The notes beneath the pieces were generated by a model. It saw nothing but the letters and a program-made list of their open reading frames with translations. It searched no databases and was not told where the DNA came from. From Pseudomonas sp. SG20056 (GTDB lineage Bacteria > Pseudomonadota > Gammaproteobacteria > Pseudomonadales > Pseudomonadaceae), in the NCBI RefSeq assembly GCF_031764535.1, contig NZ_CP134499.1, positions 3,410,001-3,474,000 on the forward strand: 64,000 bases of DNA, written 5' to 3'. Within the stretch, counting starts at the first letter, position 1. Every line of letters starts with the position of its first letter. Shown here one piece after another: positions 41,049 through 49,458 of this stretch. The position numbers were made by a program, and so were the translations under genes.

Positions 41049-42926
41049 ATGACCAACAACCTGAAGTTCAGCCACAAAATTCTGCTCGCCGCCTCACTGG
41101 TGGTTATCGCTGCATTCTCGCTGTTCACCTTGTACAACGACTACCTGCAACGCAACGCTATCCGCGATGATCTGGAAAGCTATCTGCATGAAATGGGCAA
41201 TGTCACCGCCAGCAATATTTCCAACTGGCTGTCAGGGCGCATCCTGCTGGTGGAAAACGTTGCTCAATCGGTTGCCCGCGACTCTTCCGGCGATAGCCTG
41301 ACCGGGCTGCTGGAGCAGAAAGTTCTGACCTCCACCTTCGCCTTTACCTACCTGGGCAGCGCCGACGGCAGCTTCACCATGCGCCCGGACGAGGATATGC
41401 CCGATGGTTACGACCCACGCCAGCGCCCCTGGTACAAGGACGCCATGGCCGCAGGCGGTAGCACTCTCACCGAACCCTACGTTGATGCTGCCACCAGCGA
41501 ACTGATCATCACCATCGCCACGCCCGCCAAAGCAGCCGGGGTGGTGGGTGGCGACCTAAGCCTCAACACCCTGGTCGACATCATCAACTCGCTGGACTTT
41601 GCCGGCATGGGCTATGCCTTTCTGGTCAGCGCTGATGGCAAGATCCTGGTGCACCCCGACAAATCCCTGGTGATGAAGAACCTCAGCGAGGTCTATCCAC
41701 AAAACACACCACGGATCAGCGGTGAGTTCAGTGAAGCGGAGCTCAATGGCGAAACTCGCATCCTCACCTTCGCCCCGGTCAAAGGCCTGCCTTCAGTGAA
41801 CTGGCATGTCGGCCTGTCCATCGATCAAGCCAAAGCCTATTCGATGCTCAGCGAGTTCCGCGCCTCGGCTATCGTCGCCACCATCATCGCAGTGGTGCTG
41901 ATCATGCTGCTGCTGAGCATGCTGATCAGCGTGCTGATGCAACCGCTGAATGTCATGGGTAAAGCCATGGAGGACATCGCCCAGGGCGAGGGCGACCTGA
42001 CCAAACGCCTGACCATTCAATCCAACGACGAGTTCGGCCGCCTGGCCAGCGCGTTCAACCAGTTCGTCGAACGTATCCATAGTTCGATCCGTGAAGTGTC
42101 ATCCGCCACCAGCCAGGTCAATGAAGTGGCGAAACTGGTGGTCGGTGCCTCCAACTCATCGATGATCAACTCGGACGAACAAGCCAGTCGCACCAACAGC
42201 GTAGCCGCCGCGATCAACGAACTGGGCGCCGCCGCTCAGGAGATCGCGCGCAACGCGGCCGACGCCTCGAATCAAGCCTCCGATGCGCGCCATCTGGCTG
42301 AAGACGGGCGCCAGGTGGTGGAAAAAACCATCCAGGCGATGAATGAGCTGTCGGGGAAGATCAGCGCTTCCTGCAGCAATATCGAAACCCTCAACAGTAA
42401 AACGGTGAACATCGGGCAGATTCTTGAGGTGATCAAAAGTATCTCCCAGCAAACCAACCTGCTGGCGCTCAACGCCGCGATCGAAGCAGCGCGCGCCGGT
42501 GAAGCCGGCCGGGGCTTCGCCGTGGTCGCCGATGAAGTACGCAACCTGGCCCACCGTACCCAGGAGTCGGCACAGGAAATCGAGAAAATGATCGAGGAGC
42601 TGCAAGTCGGCTCCCGCGAATCGGTCACCACCATGACCGAAAGCCAGCGTTACAGCGAAGAGAGCGTGGAGATCGCCAACCAGGCTGGCGCGCGCCTGAG
42701 CAGCGTGACCGAGCGCATCGGCGAGATCGATGGCATGAACCAGTCAGTGGCCACCGCCACCGAGGAGCAGACCTCAGTGATCGAATCGCTTAACGTCGAC
42801 ATCACCGAAATCAACACCCTCAACCAGGAGGGCGTGGAAAACCTCAACGCCACCCTGCGCGCCTGCGGTGATCTGGAGCAGCAAGCTAGCCGTCTCAAAC
42901 AACTGGTCGACAGCTTCCGCATTTAA
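41049..42926 (+). CDS. Methyl-accepting chemotaxis protein with dCache amino-acid sensor (PctA-like)
   Basis: 625 residues. Membrane helices about 11-29 and 278-303 bound a periplasmic dCache_1 domain; a HAMP and a long cytoplasmic signalling domain follow, with the tip [23 protein letters not shown]. The distal ligand pocket keeps the residues that bind amino acids in the PctA family: Y121, R126, W128, Y129 (YDPRQRPWY), Y144 and D169. It should therefore sense L-amino acids; the specificity cannot be told. There is no C-terminal CheR-docking pentapeptide. A long in-frame extension upstream of 41049 is a shadow of the HerA gene. The start has AAGAAG upstream. Confidence 0.93.
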   Translation: MTNNLKFSHKILLAASLVVIAAFSLFTLYNDYLQRNAIRDDLESYLHEMGNVTASNISNWLSGRILLVENVAQSVARDSSGDSLTGLLEQKVLTSTFAFTYLGSADGSFTMRPDEDMPDGYDPRQRPWYKDAMAAGGSTLTEPYVDAATSELIITIATPAKAAGVVGGDLSLNTLVDIINSLDFAGMGYAFLVSADGKILVHPDKSLVMKNLSEVYPQNTPRISGEFSEAELNGETRILTFAPVKGLPSVNWHVGLSIDQAKAYSMLSEFRASAIVATIIAVVLIMLLLSMLISVLMQPLNVMGKAMEDIAQGEGDLTKRLTIQSNDEFGRLASAFNQFVERIHSSIREVSSATSQVNEVAKLVVGASNSSMINSDEQASRTNSVAAAINELGAAAQEIARNAADASNQASDARHLAEDGRQVVEKTIQAMNELSGKISASCSNIETLNSKTVNIGQILEVIKSISQQTNLLALNAAIEAARAGEAGRGFAVVADEVRNLAHRTQESAQEIEKMIEELQVGSRESVTTMTESQRYSEESVEIANQAGARLSSVTERIGEIDGMNQSVATATEEQTSVIESLNVDITEINTLNQEGVENLNATLRACGDLEQQASRLKQLVDSFRI

Positions 42927-42942
42927 CAAATGCGACAAACAA

Positions 42943-42972
42943 ACGGGGCGCTCACTGAGCGCCCCGTTTTTA
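42943..42972 (+). terminator. Intrinsic terminator after chemoreceptor gene
   Basis: ACGGGGCGCT-CACTG-AGCGCCCCGT followed by TTTTTAT, 17 bases after the stop. It overlaps the end (42970-42972) of the convergent small gene. Confidence 0.9.
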
Positions 42973-43155
42973 TTTCTGCTTATCACTATTCGCTGGCGGT
43001 TGTTCGTCCTGCTGCAGTTGCCGCCACAGCTCGGCGGCATCGGCAAACTCGGTACCGTCTTCAGGAGTCAGCTCCTGCGGATCATAGCGCTGCGTACAGC
43101 CCTCCCCGAGCACCGGTGGCGCGCTGGATGTTGCACGCGCAAGCGGATCAGTCAT
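42970..43155 (-). CDS. Small hypothetical protein, 61 residues
   Basis: Starts MTDPLARATSSAPPVLGEG and continues with an acidic, helical C-terminus (ELWRQLQQDEQPP). No membrane segment. GGAGGT lies 4 bases before the ATG, a strong ribosome site, and the gene follows the CBS protein by 27 bases on the same strand, so it is probably cotranscribed. I recognise no function. Its stop overlaps the T-run of the chemoreceptor terminator. Confidence 0.7.
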   Translation of the reverse strand: MTDPLARATSSAPPVLGEGCTQRYDPQELTPEDGTEFADAAELWRQLQQDEQPPANSDKQK

Positions 43156-43182
43156 AGCACCTCCAATATGCTTCGTTGGGCT

Positions 43183-43608
43183 TCAGTTAAGTGCCAGGTG
43201 ACCTTCGTCATGCTGGGCGAACTCTTTGACCGCACGCAGCACATCGCTGCGGCTGACCTGCCCGATCAAACGACCTTCTTCCACCACCGGCAAACGCCGA
43301 CGCCGACCGCGCAGAAAACGCTCGGAGATTTCGATGATATCCGCCTCAGGGGAAATCACTTCCACCTCGGTGGTCATGTAGGCACTGACATCACCGCCCG
43401 CCGACTCGTAATAAGCGCCAGAGAGGATGCCGCGCAAACAATCGCCTTCCGATAACAAGCCCACCAGATGCCCTTGCCCATCGACCACCGGCGCGCCAGA
43501 AATACGGTGTTCAAGCAAACGATTGATGGCGGTGAACAGGTTCATTTCAGGACGGAAAGTCACCAGATTGCGGGTCATGTAATCACGTACTTTGATTGAC
43601 TTGAGCAT
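43183..43608 (-). CDS. Tandem CBS-domain protein
   Basis: 141 residues made of two CBS motifs (about 8-62 and 78-132): MTRNLVTFRPEMNLFTAINRLLEHRISGAPVVD and MTTEVEVISPEADIIEISERFL, each ending with the usual GLLSEGDCLR or GQVSRSDVLRA. CBS pairs bind adenosine ligands and regulate a partner. There is no fused enzyme or channel. It lies between purU (45 bases upstream) and a 61-residue gene on the same strand. The partner is unknown. Confidence 0.9.
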   Translation of the reverse strand: MLKSIKVRDYMTRNLVTFRPEMNLFTAINRLLEHRISGAPVVDGQGHLVGLLSEGDCLRGILSGAYYESAGGDVSAYMTTEVEVISPEADIIEISERFLRGRRRRLPVVEEGRLIGQVSRSDVLRAVKEFAQHDEGHLALN

Positions 43609-43653
43609 CAGTAAATCCCTCTTTCTGTACTGAACCGAACCGCAACATGCACC

Positions 43654-44505
43654 TCAGTCGAACACCACTGTCTTGTTATCGTGCACCAGCACTCGGTCCT
43701 CTAAGTGATAGCGTAGACCACGCGACAGCACCATCTTCTCCACATCCTTACCCAGGCGCACCATCTCTTCGATGCTGTCGCGGTGGCTGACGCGCACCAC
43801 GTCCTGCTCGATGATCGGCCCGGCATCCAGCTCTTCGGTGACATAGTGCGAGGTCGCGCCAATCAACTTGACCCCACGCAATGACGCCTGGTGATACGGC
43901 TTGGCTCCAACAAACGACGGCAGAAAGCTGTGATGGATATTGATAACCCGCTGGGAGAACTCGGCGCAGAGTGGCGCAGGTAGAATCTGCATATAACGCG
44001 CCAACACAATCACGTCAGCCTCATGGGCTTTCACCAGACGCGATACTTCATCAAAGGCTGGCTGTTTATCCTGCGGATTAACCGGCACATGGAAGTACGG
44101 AATAGCGTGCCACTCGACCATGCTGCGCAGGTCGTCATGGTTGGAAATCACGCAGGGGATATCGCAATCCAGTTCGTCGCTGTGCCAGCGGTGCAGCAAA
44201 TCGGCCAAACAGTGCGATTCGCGACTGGCCATCAGCACCACGCGCTTCTTCACCGCCGAATCGGTAACCCGCCACTCCATGGAGAACTCACGGGCAATCG
44301 GCGCAAACGCCTGACGAAAACCATCCAGATCAAATGGCAGCGAGTCGGCGCGAATCTCATGACGCATAAAGAACCAACCACTCTGGTTATCCGAGTGATG
44401 ACTCGCCTCGGTAATCCAGCCGTTATAGGTGGCCAGAAAGTTACTGACCTTGGCCACAATCCCGACCCGGTCTGGACAGGCAATGACCAATCGAAAAGTA
44501 CGCAT
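43654..44505 (-). CDS. purU: Formyltetrahydrofolate deformylase
   Basis: 283 residues. An N-terminal ACT domain (about 5-85; VIACPDRVGIVAKVSNFL) and a formyltransferase-type hydrolase domain (about 88-283) with the catalytic NIHHSFLPSF and GATSHYVTEELDAGPII segments. It splits 10-formyl-tetrahydrofolate to formate and tetrahydrofolate, balancing the one-carbon pool that the glycine cleavage operon in this window feeds. The ATG at 44505 is preferred over a TTG one codon earlier. Divergent from mvaT across 302 bases. Confidence 0.96.
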   Translation of the reverse strand: MRTFRLVIACPDRVGIVAKVSNFLATYNGWITEASHHSDNQSGWFFMRHEIRADSLPFDLDGFRQAFAPIAREFSMEWRVTDSAVKKRVVLMASRESHCLADLLHRWHSDELDCDIPCVISNHDDLRSMVEWHAIPYFHVPVNPQDKQPAFDEVSRLVKAHEADVIVLARYMQILPAPLCAEFSQRVINIHHSFLPSFVGAKPYHQASLRGVKLIGATSHYVTEELDAGPIIEQDVVRVSHRDSIEEMVRLGKDVEKMVLSRGLRYHLEDRVLVHDNKTVVFD

Positions 44506-44807
44506 CAACCGCTCCAGCGCTCAGATAAAGTCGGCCATTCTAGTCACAGCCGGGAAAAACTGCAGTACTCAAACAGCCTTGCCAGCGCAGCAATAGCCCA
44601 AGGCCGAACAGTTGCGCCAAGACAAATAGCGCAAACACCGCCGCAATAACTGGCGAATAACTAACCATGTACAACCGACAGAGCACTCAACAAGTTACTT
44701 AACAATACAATTCATAAAAAATACCGATAAAGCGGTTTACTTGTGAAAAGTGCCTGACTACTATTGCTATCACTTAGTCGCCAAATTCCTAATACAGGTA
44801 CCCCAAC
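44506..44807. other. 302-base intergenic region upstream of purU and mvaT
   Basis: AT-rich toward mvaT (about 44690-44740), as is usual for the autoregulated promoters of H-NS-type genes. TTGTGA at 44741 and TGCTAT at 44765 are possible but weak promoter elements. No gene or clear hairpin is seen. Confidence 0.5.
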
Positions 44808-45182
44808 ATGTCGTTGATCAACGAATACCGCGCCACCGAAGAAGCCATCAAAGAGCTGCAAGATCGCCTGAAGAATCTGTCGCAAGACGACAAACTGAAA
44901 AAAGAATTGGAATTCGAAGGCAAACTGCGCGCACTGATGGGTGAATACCAGAAGTCGCTGCGTGACATCATTGCCATGCTGGATCCGGATGCCAAAGGCA
45001 GCAAAGCTACCCGCGCCACCAAAACCACCGGCACCAAGCGCGCGCGCAAAGTTAAGCAGTACAAAAACCCGAACACCGGTGAAGTTATCGAAACCAAAGG
45101 CGGCAACCACAAAACTCTGAAAGAGTGGAAAGCCAAGTGGGGCGGTGATGTCGTTGAAGGCTGGGCAACCCTGCTGGGTTAA
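44808..45182 (+). CDS. mvaT: H-NS-family xenogeneic silencer MvaT
   Basis: 124 residues. The N-terminal coiled coil (EYRATEEAIKELQDRLKNL) gives oligomers; a linker and the C-terminal DNA-binding domain with the AT-hook-like pattern RARKVKQYKNPNTGEVIETKGGNHKTLKEWKAKWG follow in family order. This length and the end WATLLG are those of MvaT rather than MvaU. It coats AT-rich DNA and silences foreign genes in Pseudomonas. Stand-alone transcription unit with its own terminator. Confidence 0.96.
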   Translation: MSLINEYRATEEAIKELQDRLKNLSQDDKLKKELEFEGKLRALMGEYQKSLRDIIAMLDPDAKGSKATRATKTTGTKRARKVKQYKNPNTGEVIETKGGNHKTLKEWKAKWGGDVVEGWATLLG

Positions 45183-45212
45183 GCCTGCCGCGCAAGCGAC
45201 ACAGCTCTAAAT

Positions 45213-45240
45213 AAAAACGCCAGCAATGCTGGCGTTTTTT
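45213..45240 (+). terminator. Intrinsic terminator of mvaT
   Basis: AAAAACGCCAGC-AAT-GCTGGCGTTTTTT, 31 bases after the stop; a near-perfect stem with T-run, also able to act on the opposite strand. Confidence 0.92.
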
Positions 45241-45284
45241 ATGGGAGCTATTTCAACAGAGCAACCAGCATTTACCCTTATGGA

Positions 45285-46715
45285 TTACAGGGCATAGCGC
45301 TGGCGCAACTGCTCTGCATAATCACTCCACTCAAGCAAGACAGCCCGCTGCTCAGCACCAATATCTGGAAGTACGGCGGCAAGTGCCTGGCTAAATTGTT
45401 CGAGCGTATTCGGTGCACCATATTCGGGCTGGCTGAGCCGCTGTTGGCAGAATGTCCACCAGCGTTGCTGCTCTTCAGCATTCAAGGTCGCGGCAAAGTT
45501 GCGCGCCCGGTAACGAAACAACAGCTCCGGCAAACGCCCATCATCAAATGGCCAAACTGATTCCGATAAACGCTGCGGCTCGGCACGCCGTACCTGTTCG
45601 CACAGGCGGCGATCACGGTCGCCAATAAAGCCATCGTATAGCTGCTGCTCTGGATCTTGATTGGCGGCAAACTGCTCCTCGGCATACACCTGGGCAAGTT
45701 TGTCCTGCCACAGCCCCGGATTACTGCGTAACTGTTCGGCCTGCGCCTGATAGGCCGGCACATCGAGTTGTAGGCGCTGAATATCTTCCGCGCGCAATAC
45801 ATTCATCGGTGCAACCACCGGGCAGCGGTTGATATGCAGCAACTTCAGCGGCACCGGCAACTCATCCTCGGCCAGTTGATCGCGACGCGTGTACAGGCGC
45901 GTACGCAATGTCTCAGCGGACTCATTGAGCAGCGGCGATATATCGGCCTGCAGGTCACAGACGATCAACGCATTGCGGTTGCGCGGATGCCAAGCCAACG
46001 GCAAGACCACCGCCAGATAATGCCGCGCCCCGGCATAGCGCCCGGATATATGCACCAACGGCTGCAACAGGCGTATTTGATCCTGCACCCGTTGTTTGCT
46101 GCGCAGTTGATACAGGTAGTCATAGAGCTTGCGCTGCTTGCTGCGCAGCAAGCGCGCCAGGGCGATGGTTGCCCGCACATCGGACAGCGCATCGTGGGCC
46201 TGGCCGTGCTCGATGCCATTGGCAGCGGTCAGGCGTTCAAGCTTGAGCGTCACCCGCCCCTCTTCTTCCGGCCAGACGATGCCTTCCGGACGCAATGCAT
46301 ACGCCGTGCGCACCAAATCGATCAGATCCCAGCGGCTATTGCCGCCCTGCCATTCACGGGCATAGGGATCGAAGAAGTTGCGATACAGGCTGTAACGCGT
46401 CACCTCATCATCGAAACGCAGGCTGTTGTAGCCCACCCCGCAGGTGCCAGGCTGCGACAACTCGGCATGCACACGGCTCATAAATTCGGCTTCATCCAGG
46501 CCATGCTGCGCCAGCTTGCTCGGGGTAATTCCAGTCACCAGGCAGGCTGCCGGATGCGGCAGGATGTCGTCGCTGGGCTGGCAGTAGATATTTAGCGGTT
46601 CAGCGATTTCATTGAGGTCTTCATCGGTGCGAATCCCCGCGACTTGCAGCGGCCGGTCGCGGCGCGGGTCAATGCCGGTGGTTTCGTAGTCGTACCAAAA
46701 GAGGCTGGAAGTCAC
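45285..46715 (-). CDS. sbcB: Exodeoxyribonuclease I
   Basis: 476 residues, the usual ExoI length. The DEDD exonuclease starts YDYETTGIDPRRDRPLQ with the catalytic D and E. The conserved GYNSLRFDDEVTRY and HDALSDVRATIALA complete the active site. The SH3-like and C-terminal helical domains follow. It degrades single-stranded DNA 3' to 5' in recombination and mismatch repair. The start is GTG with AGGA 7 bases before. Divergent from the membrane-protein gene at 46887. Confidence 0.96.
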   Translation of the reverse strand: MTSSLFWYDYETTGIDPRRDRPLQVAGIRTDEDLNEIAEPLNIYCQPSDDILPHPAACLVTGITPSKLAQHGLDEAEFMSRVHAELSQPGTCGVGYNSLRFDDEVTRYSLYRNFFDPYAREWQGGNSRWDLIDLVRTAYALRPEGIVWPEEEGRVTLKLERLTAANGIEHGQAHDALSDVRATIALARLLRSKQRKLYDYLYQLRSKQRVQDQIRLLQPLVHISGRYAGARHYLAVVLPLAWHPRNRNALIVCDLQADISPLLNESAETLRTRLYTRRDQLAEDELPVPLKLLHINRCPVVAPMNVLRAEDIQRLQLDVPAYQAQAEQLRSNPGLWQDKLAQVYAEEQFAANQDPEQQLYDGFIGDRDRRLCEQVRRAEPQRLSESVWPFDDGRLPELLFRYRARNFAATLNAEEQQRWWTFCQQRLSQPEYGAPNTLEQFSQALAAVLPDIGAEQRAVLLEWSDYAEQLRQRYAL

Positions 46716-46886
46716 AGTTATGTCCTGATGCTGAGGCGCTGGCAGTCTACCACCCTGCCACCATCACGCAGACAAGCGCAGAACCTTGCGCCAGCTCACG
46801 CCGCGCGTGGGGTCAGCGCCTTGTAGGGCGCACTGGCGGCGACTAAAGTGGAAAGCTCGAATAACCACTCTGCACAAGGACGCCCC

Positions 46887-47648
46887 ATGAGTGATATCAA
46901 CCCCAGCAATCCCTACGCCGCTCCAGCCAGCGCACTGCAAGAAGCGCCGCGCGACAGCCAGGTGCCGAGCATCGAAGAAGCTCTGAGCCGTGGCTACGAC
47001 TTCAACATCAGTGACCTGCTCAGCGAAGCCTGGCAACGGGTAACAGGCACCAAAGGCATCATCATCGGCGGCTTTTTGGTGTTCTACGCCGTGCTGCTCG
47101 CAGCGTCTTTTCTCATTGGCGGGTTCTTCGGTCTGCTGGGCGTAGTCAGCGAAAGCCCGATGCTCGCGATAGTGGCCGAGCTGGTCATCGGCATTCTGGC
47201 CTCGGCCCTGGCCTATCCCTTTATGGCGGGGATCAACATGATCGGCATCCGTCGCGCCGCCGATCAACCGATCAGCTTCAATGACATCTTTAGCCACTTC
47301 GGCCGCACCGTACCGCTGGTTATTACCGCGATTATCAGCATGCTGCTGATCTACCTCGGCATGTTCCTGCTGATCATTCCCGGGCTGTACCTGGCCATCG
47401 CTTATATGCTGGCCATCCCACTGGTGGTTGAGCGCGGCCTGACGCCGTGGCAAGCCCTGGAAGCCTCGCGCAAGGCAATTACCCAGCGCTGGTTCAAGGT
47501 CTTTGGTCTGTTCCTGCTGCTGGGTCTGATCACTCTGGTCAGCGCAATCCCGCTGGGTATTGGTCTGGTCTGGACCATTCCGCTGTTTGTCATCGCCATG
47601 GGCGTGCTCTATCGCACCATCTTCGGCGTATTGCCGGCACCGCAGTAA
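46887..47648 (+). CDS. Polytopic membrane protein of unknown function
   Basis: 253 residues. A hydrophilic N-terminus (SNPYAAPASAL) of about 55 residues leads five or six membrane helices, with the central motif LIIPGLYLAIAYMLAIPLVVERGLTPWQALEASRKA. The motif IAxxLAxPxVxxRGLxxxxAL is shared with YciC/DUF975-like and glycerophosphodiester-phosphodiesterase membrane domains. The family name is uncertain. AAGGA lies 6 bases before the ATG. It precedes the RDD-SpoIIM-DUF4129-DUF4350-MoxR-DUF58 operon by 110 bases and may belong with it. Confidence 0.75.
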   Translation: MSDINPSNPYAAPASALQEAPRDSQVPSIEEALSRGYDFNISDLLSEAWQRVTGTKGIIIGGFLVFYAVLLAASFLIGGFFGLLGVVSESPMLAIVAELVIGILASALAYPFMAGINMIGIRRAADQPISFNDIFSHFGRTVPLVITAIISMLLIYLGMFLLIIPGLYLAIAYMLAIPLVVERGLTPWQALEASRKAITQRWFKVFGLFLLLGLITLVSAIPLGIGLVWTIPLFVIAMGVLYRTIFGVLPAPQ

Positions 47649-47680
47649 CTCGCAAATAAACAGATAAATAGTCCCGATGC

Positions 47681-47704
47681 ACCGGCTCAGATCACTGAGC
47701 CGGT
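47681..47704. terminator. Hairpin between membrane-protein gene and RDD gene
   Basis: ACCGGCTCAG-ATCA-CTGAGCCGGT is a perfect 10-base stem without a clear T-run. It is nested between CCCGATGC (47673-47680) and its exact inverse GCATCGGG (47729-47736), the latter followed by CTTTCC. The nested pairing suggests an alternative-fold attenuator or a leaky terminator. Confidence 0.5.
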
Positions 47705-47758
47705 TGCTTCCCTGCCTGCTGCTGGCTAGCATCGGGCTTTCCTCGACGCAGTCTGCCG

Positions 47759-48481
47759 ATGTCGCCCACGCCAACCCCTGCTTCAGTCGCCGCCCGCCCG
47801 CTGCTGGATACTCGCTATAAGGTGGAAACACCGGAAGGCATCGACCTGATCCTGCGTCCCGCGGGTGTAGTGCCGCGCGCCCTGGCATTCAGCATCGACC
47901 TGCTGATTCGCGGCGCCCTGCTCGGCGCATTGTTTGCCGTGCTGGCGTTGCTCGGCCAGTTCGGCATGGGCCTGGGCACCATCCTGCTGTTTCTCGTGAC
48001 CTGGTGGTACATGGTGCTGTTTGAAGTGCTCAACCAGGGCCGTTCACCCGGCAAGCAGATGATGGGCCTGCGAGTGATTCATGATGACGGCACGCCGATT
48101 GGCTGGGCCGCCTCGCTGACCCGCAACCTGCTGCGTTTTGTCGACATCCTGCCGTTCGGCTACACCCTGGGCATTCTCAGCTGCCTGAATCACCCCGCAT
48201 TCAAGCGCCTCGGTGATATCGCCGCCGGCACCCTGGTGGTGTACCGCGATAACGCCCCGACAGCCCCCGAGCTGCCGCACGCGGAGCCTATCCGTGCACC
48301 GTTCAGCATGAGCTTGAGTGAGCAACGCGCTCTGCTCAGCTTTGCCGAGCGTGCGCAGAGCCTGTCCAGTGCACGGCGTCAGGAACTGGCGAGCATTCTT
48401 GCCGAGCCCTTGCAGGTACCTGCGGAGCAGGCCGAGCAGCAAATCCACGGGATTGCCCGTGGCCTGTTGGGGCCGACATGA
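47759..48481 (+). CDS. RDD family membrane protein
   Basis: 240 residues. The RDD domain (about 20-160) has three membrane helices, with the arginine/aspartate pattern RALAFSIDLLIRG, then LFEVLNQGRSPGKQMMGLRV and RNLLRFVDILPFGY. A cytosolic C-terminal tail follows. First gene of the MoxR-linked cluster; its last bases overlap the SpoIIM gene (ATGA). The ATG at 47759 has no good ribosome site, so the start is less sure. Role unknown; RDD proteins are probable transport or structural components. Confidence 0.85.
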   Translation: MSPTPTPASVAARPLLDTRYKVETPEGIDLILRPAGVVPRALAFSIDLLIRGALLGALFAVLALLGQFGMGLGTILLFLVTWWYMVLFEVLNQGRSPGKQMMGLRVIHDDGTPIGWAASLTRNLLRFVDILPFGYTLGILSCLNHPAFKRLGDIAAGTLVVYRDNAPTAPELPHAEPIRAPFSMSLSEQRALLSFAERAQSLSSARRQELASILAEPLQVPAEQAEQQIHGIARGLLGPT

Positions 48482-49458
48482 AACAGAGCCTGTTTGAACA
48501 CCAGCACCAAGCCGAGTGGCAAGCCTTTGATGCGCAGCTAGAAGCCCTTGAACGCGGCAAGGTCGATAGCCAGCAATGCAAGGCCTTTGCCGCCAACTAC
48601 CGCAGCCTGTGCCAGCACCTGGCCCTGGCCCAGAGCCGGGGTTACAGCAGCCACCTGATCGAGCAGTTGCAGCTGCTGGCCATGCGTGGCCATCAGCAGT
48701 TCTATCGCCACCGCAGCCCACTGGGGGCGCAACTGCTCGGGTTTATCCTGGCTGGATTTCCACGCCTGGTGCGCGCCGAGTGGCGTTTTGTCGTGGCCGC
48801 CAGCCTGCTGTTCTTCGGCAGCCTGCTGCTGATGGGCACGCTGGTGTATCACTTCCCCGACCTAGTCTACGGGGTGATGGCACCTGACCAGGTCGGCGAG
48901 ATGGAAAAGATGTACGACCCCGACGCCAGGCGCATCGGCCGCTTCAGCGAACGCAACTCCGGTGATGACTGGATGATGTTCGGCTACTACATCATGAACA
49001 ACATCGGCATTGCCTTTCAGACCTTTGCCAGCGGTTTGCTATTTGGCCTCGGCAGCCTGTTCTACCTGCTGTTCAACGGGCTGATGATTGGCGCTGTGGC
49101 CGGCCACCTGACGCAGATCGGCTACGGCGAAACCTTCTGGTCATTCGTCATCGGCCACGGTTCTTTCGAACTCACCGCCATTGCCCTGGCCGGCGCGGCG
49201 GGCCTGAAACTCGGCTGGGCACTGTTGGTACCCGGCCGTTTGCCACGCGGCGAAGCCTTGCGCGTAGCCGCTGGCAGCAGTGTGCGGCTGATCGGCGGGG
49301 TGATCGTATTTCTCCTGCTGGCGGCCTTTATCGAGGCCTACTGGTCATCCATGGACCTGGCCAGCCCATTCGTTAAGTACTGGGTAGGCGCAGGCCTCTG
49401 GCTGCTGGTGCTGGCCTATCTGCTGTTGGCTGGCCGAGGTGCACATGCGCCTGACTGA
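48478..49458 (+). CDS. Stage II sporulation protein M family (DUF95) membrane protein
   Basis: 326 residues with a soluble N-terminus (about 100) and about five helices. The conserved segments NNIGIAFQTFASGLLFGLGSLFYLLFNGLMIGA and HGSFELTAIALAGAAGLKLG identify the SpoIIM/DUF95 family. In non-sporulating bacteria this gene always keeps company with RDD and MoxR/DUF58 genes, as here. It shares ATGA with the RDD stop and overlaps the next gene by 14 bases, so translation is coupled. Confidence 0.9.
   Translation: MKQSLFEHQHQAEWQAFDAQLEALERGKVDSQQCKAFAANYRSLCQHLALAQSRGYSSHLIEQLQLLAMRGHQQFYRHRSPLGAQLLGFILAGFPRLVRAEWRFVVAASLLFFGSLLLMGTLVYHFPDLVYGVMAPDQVGEMEKMYDPDARRIGRFSERNSGDDWMMFGYYIMNNIGIAFQTFASGLLFGLGSLFYLLFNGLMIGAVAGHLTQIGYGETFWSFVIGHGSFELTAIALAGAAGLKLGWALLVPGRLPRGEALRVAAGSSVRLIGGVIVFLLLAAFIEAYWSSMDLASPFVKYWVGAGLWLLVLAYLLLAGRGAHAPD

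Noticed and set aside
46764..47888. 374-codon minus-strand frame across the membrane-protein gene
   Set aside because: The plus-strand gene at 46887 has a ribosome site and proper membrane helices; the minus frame is compositionally odd (many Q, D, H and N).
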